Shown: positions 22,685 to 39,759, counted from the first letter of the stretch. The stretch is DNA of 64,000 nt from Mrakia gelida (GCA_024345305.1 BRON01000007.1:1364001-1428000); one strand, 5' to 3'. Translations and numbers: made by a program. Notes: generated from the letters alone by a model not told the origin.

Positions 22685-23971
22685 TTAGTACGTCTTTCCC
22701 TGGGTTCCGAGGATTCCAGTACCGTCGATCATCCCTGGAAAAAGAAAGCGAGACGTCAGCAAAGGGAGAGGGAGAGCGAGGGAGATGGTTCGCGACGACG
22801 ACGAACCTCTTCCTCCGTATCCGCTCGAGGAGAGACCCTGTTGGAACGAACGACGCAAAAAGTCAGCTCAGACGAAGAGGAAGCAGATGAAGAAGTGAGA
22901 GAGATACTCGCAGTGATAGGGTTGACGTTGTCGGCCCCTACGAAACGAAGACACGATCCGAGCAAGTCAGTTCCAGGCCAACGGGTGGGACGAGAACAGA
23001 AGCGATAACAGGACTTGGACTTACTCAGACGAGCGTTGACCTTCCTCTTGTAGTCCGTACTGTTGATGAGATCGGGTTTCATCCCTCGTTCCCTTGCGAA
23101 TTTGAGGGTGTAGAAGACGAGGGTCCCACCGGCACAGACGAGGAAGACTTGGAAGAACATGGGGAAGACGGTTCCGTGCTCGAACTGGACGAAGGAGACG
23201 AGAAGAGGGAAGGTGTGAGTGGGAGTTGAGGGGGTGAGTGGGTGGAGGGAGGATGGGAGAGATGGAGAGGGAGGAGGGAGAGAAGAAGAGGGGAGGGTGC
23301 GATGGAAGAGGCGAGAGAGAACGACGAGATGTATACTCACTCGGGGAGCCCTAGTTCCCCATTCTCCAAACCCAATGTACCAGACTGCAGAGCATCCCCC
23401 AAAAACAAAATCAGCTCCCAAAAATCCTCCCCAAACAACCCAAACCAACGCGAGAAGGACGACTCCTCAACTCACTAGCCTTCTTCTCCACCAAGCTCAA
23501 ATCCCTCCAATCCCCCTTCTGCCTATCCTTCAAATGACCCATCAACCTCTCCCTCCTCCCCCCATCCATCTTCTCCCAAGTATGTTCAATCGCCCAAAGA
23601 GGAGGAACCTTCCCCCCCTCTTCCTTGAACCACTCCATGTTCTCCTTCGGCCCAACGTCCCAGATCGGTCTCAACGTCGTGCGAGGGTTGATGGCAGAGA
23701 GGTGATCGTAGTCCCCGTGGAAGAGTTTCCCTGGGTCGGGAAGGCATCGAGGGTCGGTTTTGATGATTCGAGGGGGGAGGGTAGGGAGGAGGGGGATGTG
23801 AGAGCGGAGGGAGGGGGGGAGGAGGGAAGGAGTGTCTGGGCCGGGGGTGAGAGCAGAGGAGGAAGGGTCGTCGAGGGTGAGGGCGGCGGTGGAGGAGGCT
23901 CGGGTGAAGGGGAGGGGGTGGGGGTGGATGGGTCGAAGGAGAGAGAGGGTGAGGGAGGGTCGTTTGAGCAT
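22685..23971 (-). CDS. COX5: Cytochrome c oxidase subunit IV family (fungal Cox5), mitochondrial precursor
   Basis: Nuclear-encoded subunit of respiratory complex IV in the inner mitochondrial membrane. The N-terminus (MLKRPSLTLSLLRPIHP..RASS) is an arginine-containing mitochondrial presequence. Then come PPLWAIEHTWEKM, LKDRQKGDWRDLSLVEKKAIWYIGFGEWGTRAP and FEHGTVFPMFFQ, a membrane helix FLVCAGGTLVFYTL, and a C-terminal GLSSSGYGGRGMIDGTGI tail ending GKTY at TAA 22685-22687. Exon junctions preserve WYIGFGEWGTRAP and VNPITGLSS. The latter needs a GC-AG intron, 22911-22838 (ACT|GCGAGT). The last intron begins with GTTCGT at 22806. The extended N-terminal region before the conserved block is Pro/Ser-rich. 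Confidence 0.9.
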
Positions 23972-24575
23972 CTTCCCTTGGATGCAAGAGGAGGAGAGGG
24001 AAGGGAGGGAGGGAGGCGAGCGAGATGGACGGGAGAGGGGACCTCGACTGGGGAAACGGGCTGAGCCGTCGAGAAGGAAAGGGCGCAGGCAGATTTTGGC
24101 TTTGCTTCAAAATGAGGTATGCAAGATCTGAGTCTGGACTGGGTACATCGAGAGGTGGGGAGAAGCGCGAAGATTTTCGTGCAGCCAGGAGGAGAGGGAG
24201 GGGGCGAGCCTTGGGCTCGAGCTCATCTTCCTTTCGAATGACCTCGCTCGCGTTTTGTTTCGACAGGCTCGAAAGCAGAGAAGGGACGAGAAGTCTGTGG
24301 TGATACGAAGAAAGCTACCGAGACACCGATGATCCTCCTGCTCCCACAAGACCGGCGTGAGCCCGAACCAACGACGAGGGAGGGAGGCGGCGACGACGAC
24401 GAGATCTGACGAGCGACCGACCCTGCTTCGAAAGAGAATTGAGTTGGCGATCCCGAGTCTGAATAGGAAATGCAATGAGGATCGAACCAGTAAGAAGTCC
24501 GACGGCGGGAAGGCTCGCACCCGCGGCGTTTTGTGAGTCGCAGACGCGAAGAGGAGAGAGGCTACTGACGATGTT
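23972..24575. other. Intergenic region between COX5 and the MYND-like gene
   Basis: The 604-bp gap holds the COX5 promoter and the 3' flank of the MYND-like gene, both on the minus strand. Plus-strand frames in 23830-24300 are Arg/Gly-rich shadows of low-complexity DNA. No RNA gene was recognised. Confidence 0.4.
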
Positions 24576-25877
24576 CTAGAAGGTAGGAGTGAAGCAGAAC
24601 TTCTTGTGTTCTTTCCAGTGAGCTCGCTGGTGCTCTGTCGACGAGAGGGGTGGGCGAGAGAGGGGAAGAGGGAGTGGAAGTCAGTGGAACGCGGACGCGA
24701 CGAGGGATGAGGAACGAAGAGGTGGGACGGACCTCGAGAGCAGTAGCGCACTGCTCGACACTGTGGTGGAGACGAAGACACTCGGCCTCAGTTTACGATT
24801 GTCGAAGAGAAAGCCGTAGGGAACAGGGAGGAGGAAGAGACTGATGAACATACACGTCCGCACGCGTCCATCTCCCGTCCCTCAGCGAGCACATCGCATC
24901 GTGCTCCTGAATCAGACTCGACGCCGAGCTCACAGCAGCACCAGCCCCAGGAAGCTGCTGCAAGGAACGCCTGTCGACGAGCCGCAGCTGGTGGTTGTTG
25001 TCCCGTCGCGAAGCGAATCAGGTCGGCGATGAACATGAGCTCCAGCCGCGCAAGTGCTTCATCGTGGCATTCCTGTGTCAGAGCGGCGAGGAGCCTTCTG
25101 AGGGCTGGAAGATGAAGTTTGATCCGACCAAAGGAGGGGGACGGCGAAAGATCCTGAGGAAAGTAGAGGGAGGAGATGACGTGGAGAGATCCGAAGAGAT
25201 GGAAGGCGGCTCTTGAATCGTTGAAGCAAGACATCCATTCCTGGCGGGATGGAGCGTGAAAGAGAGTCAGCATGGTCGAGACACTCTGCGGTGATACGTT
25301 GATATCTACCTACATCTTGTAAATCGACGGGAACCCCGGCCATGATTGCACGGAGGGTGATATCGAGGACGCGAGAGAAGTCGAAGGGTCGCTCCGGATA
25401 GAACCTCTTCCCTGCCGAACTCTGAGTCAAGCCCAAGAGCAAAGAGGTGTAGGCTTGAAAGAGGGGACTGGCGTAGTCGAAGGGGATCGAGACGTAAGCG
25501 GCGTGGAATTGCGGGGCGTAGAGGGCAGCGAACTCTTCCTGAGGTGAAAGGAAAGTGTCGGTCGTCGGGGTGAGCTTCGAGTTCGACCTGACACCTACTC
25601 TGCTTATTCTCTCGGTGGGAAAGAGTTCGATTCTGCTTACGAAGAAAGGTCTCGCTCTACTCGTCTCCATGCCGTTGAGTAGAATTCGCTGCGAGGGGGA
25701 ACGAGACAAGGGGAGTCAGCTTCGAAAGAAGAAGAAGAAGGGGAGACGGGAGGGTCGAGAGCTCACCATCGCCAGGATCTCTACCGTTTCTTGTCTCGAA
25801 GGCAGGGTCAACCCATAGCCACCTCGTTCCGACGTTATTCCCAGGGTGGTAGCGAACTGGGAAGGCGTGATGTCCAT
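24576..25877 (-). CDS. MYND-like zinc finger protein
   Basis: Small protein of roughly 290 aa with a C-terminal MYND-like zinc finger. It starts MDITPSQFATTLGITSERGG. Exon 1 is 25877-25767. Helical blocks follow (EEFAALYAPQFHAAYVSIPF, FYPERPFDFSRVLDITLRA, EWMSCFNDSRAAFHLF, LARLELMFIADLIRFATG). The finger reads CGRCRAVRYCSREHQRAHWKE then HKKFC, spread over three exons (junctions near 24854 and 24730). It is divergent: the sixth ligand position is His rather than Cys, and the first CxxC pair is not obvious upstream, where a CCC cluster and a single Cys lie. MYND fingers usually bind proline-rich partners; no SET domain or other catalytic part is visible. Function unknown. The stop is TAG 24576-24578. 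Confidence 0.68.
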
Positions 25878-26223
25878 CTTGACGAACGAACGACGAGGAA
25901 GGAAGGGAGGAAGGGAAGGGGAAGGACTCGACGTCGAGGACGAGAAGACGATTCGAGCTCGTGTCCCTCTCCCTTTCCCACACCCCTCACGACCCTGAAA
26001 TCCTTCGTTTTCGGTTTCCCTCTTCTCCTTTATCGGCAGTCCCCTCTCGTCTCTAGGATCTCGCAGCCACCTCTCTCGTCTCGTCGGTTTCCCCGGAGCT
26101 CTCCCTTCGTCCGTTCTCCTTCCCCCCATCTCGTCCTCGTCGCCTTCTCCCTCCCTCTCTAGCCCATCCTCCTACGAAGCTAACCTCCCGCTCTTACCTC
26201 CCTCTTTCACTCCCAGCTCATCT
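25878..26223. promoter_or_regulatory. Bidirectional promoter between MYND-like gene and COG7
   Basis: The two genes start 346 bp apart and diverge, so this segment serves both. The last 100 bp before the COG7 start are almost pure C/T on the plus strand. No clear TATA element was found. Confidence 0.5.
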
Positions 26224-29200
26224 ATGGCCGCTCCTCGACCTGCTCAACTCCTTCGAACTCCCTCCCTCTCCCTTCACGACGGCCTCGAGCTCGAAGCGAC
26301 TCAAGATCAAGATGGCTCGAGCAGCTTCCTCCCCTTTGGATCCTCGACGGACCTCCTAGCTTCCTTGGATCCCTACGAAGGAGACGTCAGTGGATGGTTG
26401 AACGATCTGTTAGATCCACCAGAGGATGAGATGTTGAAGGAGGGAGATCAAGTGAGTCGCGCATCCATCCTCAACGCTGAGCTCGTCGAAGGGAGGAGAA
26501 CCGAGGGCTCGTTCGAAGCTGGAGCACGAGAGCTTCTTGCTTGCTCCCGATGGAGAGTGGGACACAGCGGAGATATCAAACGTATCTCAACTGCAGGAAA
26601 CGCGCCTCGGCTCACTGTGGAGACGAGAGTGGGAGCGGAGGAAGGGAGGGAAGGAGCGACGAGCTCACCTTCGTCGAGCTGGCACCTCCTTCTCACCTCC
26701 TGCTCCTCTGCTGCTCTCACCAGCCGTCATACTCATCTCCAGTACCGTTCTCCAACGAGCATACTGACCGATCCTTCTCCCCGAATTACGTCCTTCCAGA
26801 TGGACCTCACCGCTCTCGACAATAGCGTTCGAACCCTCCTCGGTCGTCTCTCCGGAATCTCTCAAGACACGTCCGCTCAGCTCGAACAAACCATTCACGA
26901 CATCTCAAGAACAGTCCCTCGTCTCACTTACGACCTCCAGTTCATGCGAGAGTCGGCGGCATCCCTCCGTCTCTCCCTCCACACCGTCGAAGCCAAATCA
27001 GCCTCCACCTCCTCCCTTGACGCCCTCAACCACTCCTCCCTCTCTCCCACCACCGAGCACGGACCCGAAGGAGATCGTCCGGACGAGGAGACCGTCGCTG
27101 TCCTCGAGAGACTTACCTACCTCGACAAGGTCAAGACAGGAATGGAGTCGACCCTCGCCGTCCTTCTCGAAGCGGAATCCTGGTCGTCCCTCGAGGCCGA
27201 GTTCGCCTCCCTCCTCGCCGACTCCCTCTTCTCCAAGGCAGCTGTCAGGCTCTCGGAAGCCTCCAAGTCGCTCTCCGTCTTCACCCACAACACCACCGAG
27301 TACGAGGCTCGACGAAGCTTGCTTCTCAGTCTGCAGAACCACCTCGAGGCGTCCCTCAGTGCAGCTCTTGTCAAGGCGATCAACGAGAAGGACAAGGACG
27401 GATGCAGGAGCTTCTTTGGGATCTTCGGGATGATCCAGAGGGAGGGAGAGTTCAGAGGGTACTACTACGGGTCGAGGAGAGCAGGATTGGTGGATATGTG
27501 GGACAAGGCGAAGCTGGTTGATTGCGGAGAGTCGTCGAACTCGCGGACGAGGGGAGAGCTCGACCTCGACATGGCCAAATCGTCGTCGCAGGGATCCGGT
27601 CGTTCAGCAGCACCTTCACCACCGCCTCCTACCTCCCTCAACATCTTCCTTCCTCAGTTCTACACCAACCTCCTCCTCCTCATCTCGGAAGAACGAACCC
27701 TCCTCCCAGCTATCTTCCCCGATCCTCAACCCACCCTCTCCTCCTTCATTATCTCCATCTTCGACGCCCTCGCTCCCTCCCTTCCTCAACGACTCGAATC
27801 CCTCCTCGAGTTCCACGGTGCAGCCGCTCTCACAGAACTCATCAAATCCTTCAAGGCTACCGAAGACCTCGCCGTTGGAATCCAGTCGACGATGGACAAG
27901 CTCGGATTCTCAGCCGCCGTCTTCGCGACGAGTCCAGGTCCAATCGCGTCGAGTCCAGGAGCGGTGCCGACCGGAGGAGGAGGAGCAGATGAACCCAAAT
28001 CAGCTCGAAGTCGTCGGTTCTCTCGTCGACTCACAGCCTTCTCCATCTCCGTCCCTCGGATCGAATCGCTCGACTCGAGCACTGGAGGAGCAGGAGGACC
28101 GTGGGAGAACGCCATCTTCGAACCCTTCCTCGACTTCCAGTCCGAGTACGCCTCCCTCGAATCTCGTCTCCTCGCGTCCCAGCTCGACAGGGAGATTGGA
28201 TCCAGCTCGTCGTCGTCGTTCGGAGGAGGAGAGGGAGAGGACTCGGCGAGGATCGTCTGGGAGAGGTCGGTCGCGGTGTTCGGGATGGTCGAGGGAGCGT
28301 TGGAGAGGTGTTTGGCGTTCACGCATGGTTACGGAGCTGTAGGGCTGGTGGGAGCCATCAACGAACTGTTCGCGTCGTTCCTGAAGAGGTGCGGAGGTCT
28401 CTTCAAGGACGGAGGAGCGAGGCCGAAGAGTGGGAAGTCAGGGAGGAACGGAGACGCCGACGACGAGCTCGACGACATCGACTTCGACGGAATGGACTAC
28501 ACCTCGGAGGACTGGGGAACGTTCCAGCTCGCCCTTCATCTCCTCGGAACTTGTCGAGGGATCCAAGATCGACTCGCGTCGTTCGAGAGCAAGCTCATCC
28601 TCTCGCTTCACCAAGTCGCGCAAGCCTTCCTCGCCGCTCGAGACGATCCCTCAGGACTCTTCGTCAGCGGAACCACACGAGGAGCGATCTCCCTCCTTCA
28701 GCAGTCGTCGCTCAACACCAAGGAACTCTACGAACTCCTCGAGCATCTCCCCGCTCCGTCGTCCTCCTCCAACACCCAACTCAAGACTCCCTCGTTCTTC
28801 CCTCCAACCCCAGCGGTCTCCCACACCTTCGGCGCCCAGGTTCCATCAACTCCTCAACCCAACTCCGCCTCTCCACTCCCTCATCTCCTCGATCCATCTC
28901 GGAAATCCCTCACTCAATTCACTATCTCCTCCCAGCTCTTCCTCCAACAAACCATCCTCTCACCACTTCATCACCTCCTCTCCAGCTACCCTTCCCTCCC
29001 AGTCTGGTCTCAAGCCACACCAGCACCCTCGAAAAAGAGCAACGCTCTCGTCGTCCCAACCTTCTCGCTCGACCCCACCGAGATCGTCTCGCGCGTCGGA
29101 GAAGGACTCCTCAACCTCCCGAGACTCTTCGAAGTCTACGCCGACGACGACGCTCTGGCGTTCTCCATCGAAACCCTCCCCTTCATCGATCTCGAGGCTC

Positions 29201-29769
29201 TCAAGGAACTCACGGCCGAAGCGCAAGCGGAAGCAAACCCTCCTCCTCCCATCACCACCACCACGTCGTCGGACGCGTCGAAATCCAAAATCCCTGTCCT
29301 CTCCCCCTCGAACGTCTCCCCAGGCACCTCCCCGACTTCGGCCTTCCCAACTTCACCAAGCCAATTCCTCCCACCACCACCGACGACTCAACCCCCTCCT
29401 TCCCACCCCGTCGCTCTCGATCCAGAAACCGTCACGTCCCTCCACCTCTCCTCCCTCACCCTCTCCCTCCTCAACCACCTCACGACCGTCATTCTCCCTT
29501 CCTTCCCTACCCTCAGCTCGAAAGGATCCGCTCAGCTTGGAAGCGATATGGGCTACCTCGTCAACGTCGTCAGGGCGTTGGACGTCGATTGGGCGGAAGG
29601 GGAGGAGTGGAGGGAGTTGATGGAGGTTTCGGAGGAGCACTTCAAGACGAGATTGGAGGAGAGGAGAGAGAGAGAGAGGAGTGGTGAGGAGGAGTCGCAG
29701 AGGGATGTTAGTAGGGGAGTGATCTTGGAGAGGGTGGGGAAGTTGAGAGGATGGGCGGCGTCGAGTTAG
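26224..29769 (+). CDS. COG7: Conserved oligomeric Golgi complex subunit 7
   Basis: Subunit of lobe B of the COG tether, needed for retrograde vesicle docking at the Golgi and so for correct glycosylation. Exons are 26224-26451 and 26800-29769 (TAG), giving 1065 aa. Landmarks: DVSGWLNDLLD near residue 55; SQDTSAQLEQTIHDISRTVP and LTYDLQFMRESAASLR just after the intron; coiled-coil DKVKTGMESTLAVLLEAESW; FFGIFGMIQREGEFRGYYYG. Two low-complexity inserts (about residues 630-760 and 1000-1040) enlarge it beyond the human protein. The single intron (348 nt) is a multiple of three and has no in-frame stop, so a retained form would add 116 residues; homology supports removing it. Exon 2 (2970 nt) has no intron, which stands out in this intron-dense window. 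Confidence 0.92.
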   Translation: MAAPRPAQLLRTPSLSLHDGLELEATQDQDGSSSFLPFGSSTDLLASLDPYEGDVSGWLNDLLDPPEDEMLKEGDQVSRASILNAELVEGRRTEGSFEAGARELLACSRWRVGHSGDIKRISTAGNAPRLTVETRVGAEEGREGATSSPSSSWHLLLTSCSSAALTSRHTHLQYRSPTSILTDPSPRITSFQMDLTALDNSVRTLLGRLSGISQDTSAQLEQTIHDISRTVPRLTYDLQFMRESAASLRLSLHTVEAKSASTSSLDALNHSSLSPTTEHGPEGDRPDEETVAVLERLTYLDKVKTGMESTLAVLLEAESWSSLEAEFASLLADSLFSKAAVRLSEASKSLSVFTHNTTEYEARRSLLLSLQNHLEASLSAALVKAINEKDKDGCRSFFGIFGMIQREGEFRGYYYGSRRAGLVDMWDKAKLVDCGESSNSRTRGELDLDMAKSSSQGSGRSAAPSPPPPTSLNIFLPQFYTNLLLLISEERTLLPAIFPDPQPTLSSFIISIFDALAPSLPQRLESLLEFHGAAALTELIKSFKATEDLAVGIQSTMDKLGFSAAVFATSPGPIASSPGAVPTGGGGADEPKSARSRRFSRRLTAFSISVPRIESLDSSTGGAGGPWENAIFEPFLDFQSEYASLESRLLASQLDREIGSSSSSSFGGGEGEDSARIVWERSVAVFGMVEGALERCLAFTHGYGAVGLVGAINELFASFLKRCGGLFKDGGARPKSGKSGRNGDADDELDDIDFDGMDYTSEDWGTFQLALHLLGTCRGIQDRLASFESKLILSLHQVAQAFLAARDDPSGLFVSGTTRGAISLLQQSSLNTKELYELLEHLPAPSSSSNTQLKTPSFFPPTPAVSHTFGAQVPSTPQPNSASPLPHLLDPSRKSLTQFTISSQLFLQQTILSPLHHLLSSYPSLPVWSQATPAPSKKSNALVVPTFSLDPTEIVSRVGEGLLNLPRLFEVYADDDALAFSIETLPFIDLEALKELTAEAQAEANPPPPITTTTSSDASKSKIPVLSPSNVSPGTSPTSAFPTSPSQFLPPPPTTQPPPSHPVALDPETVTSLHLSSLTLSLLNHLTTVILPSFPTLSSKGSAQLGSDMGYLVNVVRALDVDWAEGEEWRELMEVSEEHFKTRLEERRERERSGEEESQRDVSRGVILERVGKLRGWAASS

Positions 29770-30114
29770 GTTAGGTCAGGTTACGAGTTTGGTTTTGGTT
29801 CGTGGTTCAGTTCGTAGATTCTTTGATGCCTCTATTGGGATGCTAGCGACTGAGTTGGACGTCAAGCATCGAAGAAGGAAATGGAGAGAGGAAGGAACTG
29901 GCGATGCGGCGTCGTTTTCCGAAGCCCGCGAGAGACGCGCGACCAGTCGCTCTCACTTTCGGTTTGGGCTCCCGAAAGGTCTACGGGGTGAGGGGAATGT
30001 CGAGATATCAAGAAAGAAACGATGGTGGGCAACGAGAAGAGCTGGAAGGGAACGACGGAAAGGGAAACCTTTTGGATCTGTCGTATATATCTGCCAAACC
30101 TGCACAGCCATCAA
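29770..30114. other. Intergenic region downstream of COG7
   Basis: This 345-bp stretch lies between the COG7 stop and the tRNA pair. It should hold the COG7 3' UTR. Short plus-strand frames run into the tRNAs and are not credible genes. Confidence 0.5.
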
Positions 30115-30129
30115 GTTCAGTTAATCATC

Positions 30130-30201
30130 ATAGGTATGGTGAAGTGGCTATCATTCGCGCTTGCCATGCGTGAGGCAGGGGTTCAATTCCCCTTACCTAT
30201 A
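30130..30201 (+). tRNA. tRNA-Gly (GCC), copy 1
   Basis: A full cloverleaf folds. The acceptor ATAGGTA pairs perfectly with TACCTAT; the D stem is GTGA/TCAT. The anticodon stem CGCGC/GCGTG has one G-T pair around the loop TTGCCAT (anticodon GCC), and the T stem AGGGG/CCCCT encloses TTCAATT. The B box GGTTCAATTCC and an A box (TGGTGAAGTGG) are present, and TTTT follows at once. The acceptor starts A1-U72, U2-A71, unlike the usual G1-C72 of tRNA-Gly. No intron. Confidence 0.93.
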
Positions 30202-30224
30202 TCTTTTGTGTTCAGTTAATCATC

Positions 30225-30296
30225 ATAGGTATGGTGAAGTGGCTATCATTCGCGCTTGCCATGCGTGAGGCAGGGGTTCAATTCCCCTTACCTATA
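30225..30296 (+). tRNA. tRNA-Gly (GCC), copy 2
   Basis: Identical in every base to the copy 95 bp upstream, including flanks and the TTTT terminator at 30299-30302. Same cloverleaf and GCC anticodon. Confidence 0.93.
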
Positions 30297-30304
30297 TCTT
30301 TTGT

Positions 30305-30791
30305 CCTCCTTTCCTTTTCTTTTTGTTTTTGGATCGCGAGTGAAAGCTTCCTCAGAAAGTCATCCCTTCTCTACGAGCCTTGCCGGGAAAGGCGAGTCAT
30401 GTTCAAAGGTGAAATCTACATGGATCGTGCGCTAGTCTATCCCGTCGCCTCGTCGTCCTCGACCCTCTCGTATCCTTCTCAAGGTGCGCAGACCCAGGTC
30501 AACTAGAGCTGGCTCGGGGATGTCTGAAGTCGAGGTTGGCCTTGATTTCTACGGGTCTGTCGAAACGAGGAGACGAGGTGGGTTTCAGCTTGAGTTCTTT
30601 CGCCTCCTCGAACAGCAACGCGACTCACCAAGCGCTCTTATTCCGACGAGTGGCGTTCCAAGGGTGTAGTGTTCTCGAATGTTCACATACCAGTGATCTG
30701 ACAAGAGGGAAGGGAATATCCACAACGGGTCAGCGTCGCAAACAACTCCTTCTCGACTCGTTCGACTCACTCGAGCAGAACTCACCCTCGA
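30305..30791. other. Intergenic region between tRNA pair and ABCC gene 3' end
   Basis: The 487-bp stretch has only short open frames without domains. It should contain the 3' UTR of the minus-strand ABCC transporter. Nothing else was recognised. Confidence 0.45.
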
Positions 30792-38130
<7,339 letters not shown>

Positions 38131-38994
38131 GGCTAAAGACTCGAGTCGAGGGATGTGGTGGTTGGGGGCTCAGCCGTAAGAGTGAACGAAGCGAAGACGT
38201 CAAAAGTAGAAGCTCTCGCTTGTCAACAAGTCGCCCACGCGAGGTCAATTCCCTCCTCGGTCTGACTCGCCGCGATCCTCGACGTGAGCCCAGACCTGGA
38301 TGAATAATCAGCCGACGGACGTCTGGCTGTAGTTATCGATTGTATGATGCTGAGTGGCCAAGAAGGAGGGAAGAAACCTGAGGCAGAGGAAAGGAGGGAA
38401 GGGAGGGAGGGTGAGCTCGACGTTATCGGAGGTTGCCGTGGAAAAGTCGCAGGCCCCCCTAGGTAGGATCCGAAGCTCGTTTCCCCTCGAGTCGCAGCGA
38501 CCATAGAACACGATGGAACAAGTCCATGCGAGGCGTCCAAGCAGAAGCGAGGAAGCTGCTCAGTCGTCCAGTCGAAGGGTGCGAAGACCTGAGACCTCCG
38601 TCGTTGTCCTCTGATCCAAGATCGGCCCTTCGAGAGACCTGCGGAGCGAACGAGAGCTTAAACCGATTGCCTGTAAGAGTACGAGAGTCTCGGTGGGGCA
38701 AGCTATGGAGGGAGTGGAGATGAAGAGGAGGGAGAAATGGAAAGGAGGACGGAAGGAAAGCTCGAGCTCACCTGTCCTCCAGATCACTTCGCGCTGCTGA
38801 ATGAAAGCTGCTATGGATCGAAGAGACCACTCAGAGCCATGCACTAATTCTGAAACCCTTCAGTTGTACCCTGAAAGATAAAACCTGCCAATTTGAGCCT
38901 GAGCCGGCCCAGGGAGTCGGAGGGAAGTTGAGCTCGAGCTCGAAAAGCTCACCAGCTCTCCTTCCCTCCTTCCCTCCTCCTCTCTCCCCTCGCC
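38131..38994. promoter_or_regulatory. Divergent intergenic region between ABCC transporter and BTB gene
   Basis: The 864-bp gap contains both promoters. Minus-strand frames at 38223-38701 look peptide-like but have no ATG that joins the transporter in phase and no known domain; they may be leader exons. A GATAAAA sequence sits near 38877, about 120 bp before the BTB start. The BTB leader just before 38995 is C/T-rich. Confidence 0.4.
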
Positions 38995-39759
38995 ATGCCA
39001 CCTAGACCTCGACCTTCCTTCGTCGTCAACGAAGAACCTCATCCAAATCGACCTCGGCAGCATGTCTTCGCTCCCAACTTCAACAACGAGGAGGAGGCCG
39101 ACCTGATCCTTCGCTCTTCCTCGGGCACCTCCTTCCTCGTTCAAAAACTCTGCCTTCAGGCCAACTCCACCGTCTTTGCAGACATGCTCGTCATAGGGCA
39201 CGTCAAGCCCGATGGATCAGGAGCACAACATCGACCCGTCGTGGACGTCTCGGAGGAGGACGCTTCCCTCGAGATCTTCCTTCGTTTCGTCCATCCATCT
39301 CGCTACCTCATCAACGATCTCCCTCCCATACCCGCCAACCCCAGCCCCCAATACCATGTCCTTTTCGCTCTCTTCACTACCCTGGACAAGTACGGCTGTC
39401 AACACCTCTTGGACCTCACGACCCGCCTCTACATCCCTGTTCTCTCAGAGAGAGGAGCAGTCCTGTCCGCTTGGGTCCTCGCCGTCAGGTTTGGAGGGAT
39501 CACCGCCGCGAGGGCGGCACTGAAGTCGTTTGGGAAATTTGGGAAGATGCAGATGGGATGCAGAAGATGGGACATGGGGTCGGGGAAGTGGATCATGCAC
39601 GAGAGGGAGCGATGCTTGGGCGACTTCTCGGACCCGGAGAAGCTCGCTGGTCTGCCGTTGCAAGCCATCGTGAGCTTCTCGAGGGTTCAGAGTAGGGTAG
39701 CGTCTTGCGCAGATGGATCATACACGTGGGAGAATGCGGCGAAGGATTTCTCGTTCTGA
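38995..39759 (+). CDS. BTB/POZ-domain protein
   Basis: A single exon of 254 aa. After a basic N-terminus, residues about 32-140 read as a BTB fold: EEADLILRSSSGTSFLVQK (the strand-helix opening), FADMLVIG, PVVDVSEEDASLEIFLRFVHP (the helix that closes the BTB core), then YHVLFALFTTLDKYGCQHLL. Fungal proteins of this type often occur as small multi-copy families. BTB domains dimerise and can recruit Cullin-3, but no MATH, Kelch or BACK partner domain is seen here. The stop codon TGA is followed closely by a GTGAGT, so a 3'-UTR intron (to about 39841) is possible. Confidence 0.78.
   Translation: MPPRPRPSFVVNEEPHPNRPRQHVFAPNFNNEEEADLILRSSSGTSFLVQKLCLQANSTVFADMLVIGHVKPDGSGAQHRPVVDVSEEDASLEIFLRFVHPSRYLINDLPPIPANPSPQYHVLFALFTTLDKYGCQHLLDLTTRLYIPVLSERGAVLSAWVLAVRFGGITAARAALKSFGKFGKMQMGCRRWDMGSGKWIMHERERCLGDFSDPEKLAGLPLQAIVSFSRVQSRVASCADGSYTWENAAKDFSF

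Larger units (their letters stand above)
30115..30304 (+). repeat. Perfect 95-bp tandem duplication carrying tRNA-Gly
   Basis: Units 30115-30209 and 30210-30304 are identical over 95 bp and abut directly. Each contains 15 bp of 5' flank, a full tRNA and an 8-bp tail with the TTTT terminator. Sequence identity stops exactly at the unit ends. Confidence 0.97.

Noticed and set aside
23219..24131. Gly/Arg-rich plus-strand frames around the COX5 gene
   Set aside because: They are antisense to the Pro-rich COX5 presequence region and its leader; no domain.
27017..29640. Several long frames on both strands over COG7
   Set aside because: They are Ser/Arg/Pro-rich alternative-frame shadows; the COG7 frame alone has family motifs.
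38223..38701. Minus-strand frames upstream of the ABCC gene taken as its N-terminus
   Set aside because: The family start (MSLCENDG.. then LDFTIKFEQT) is at 38130, and the upstream frames lack a domain or a phased join.
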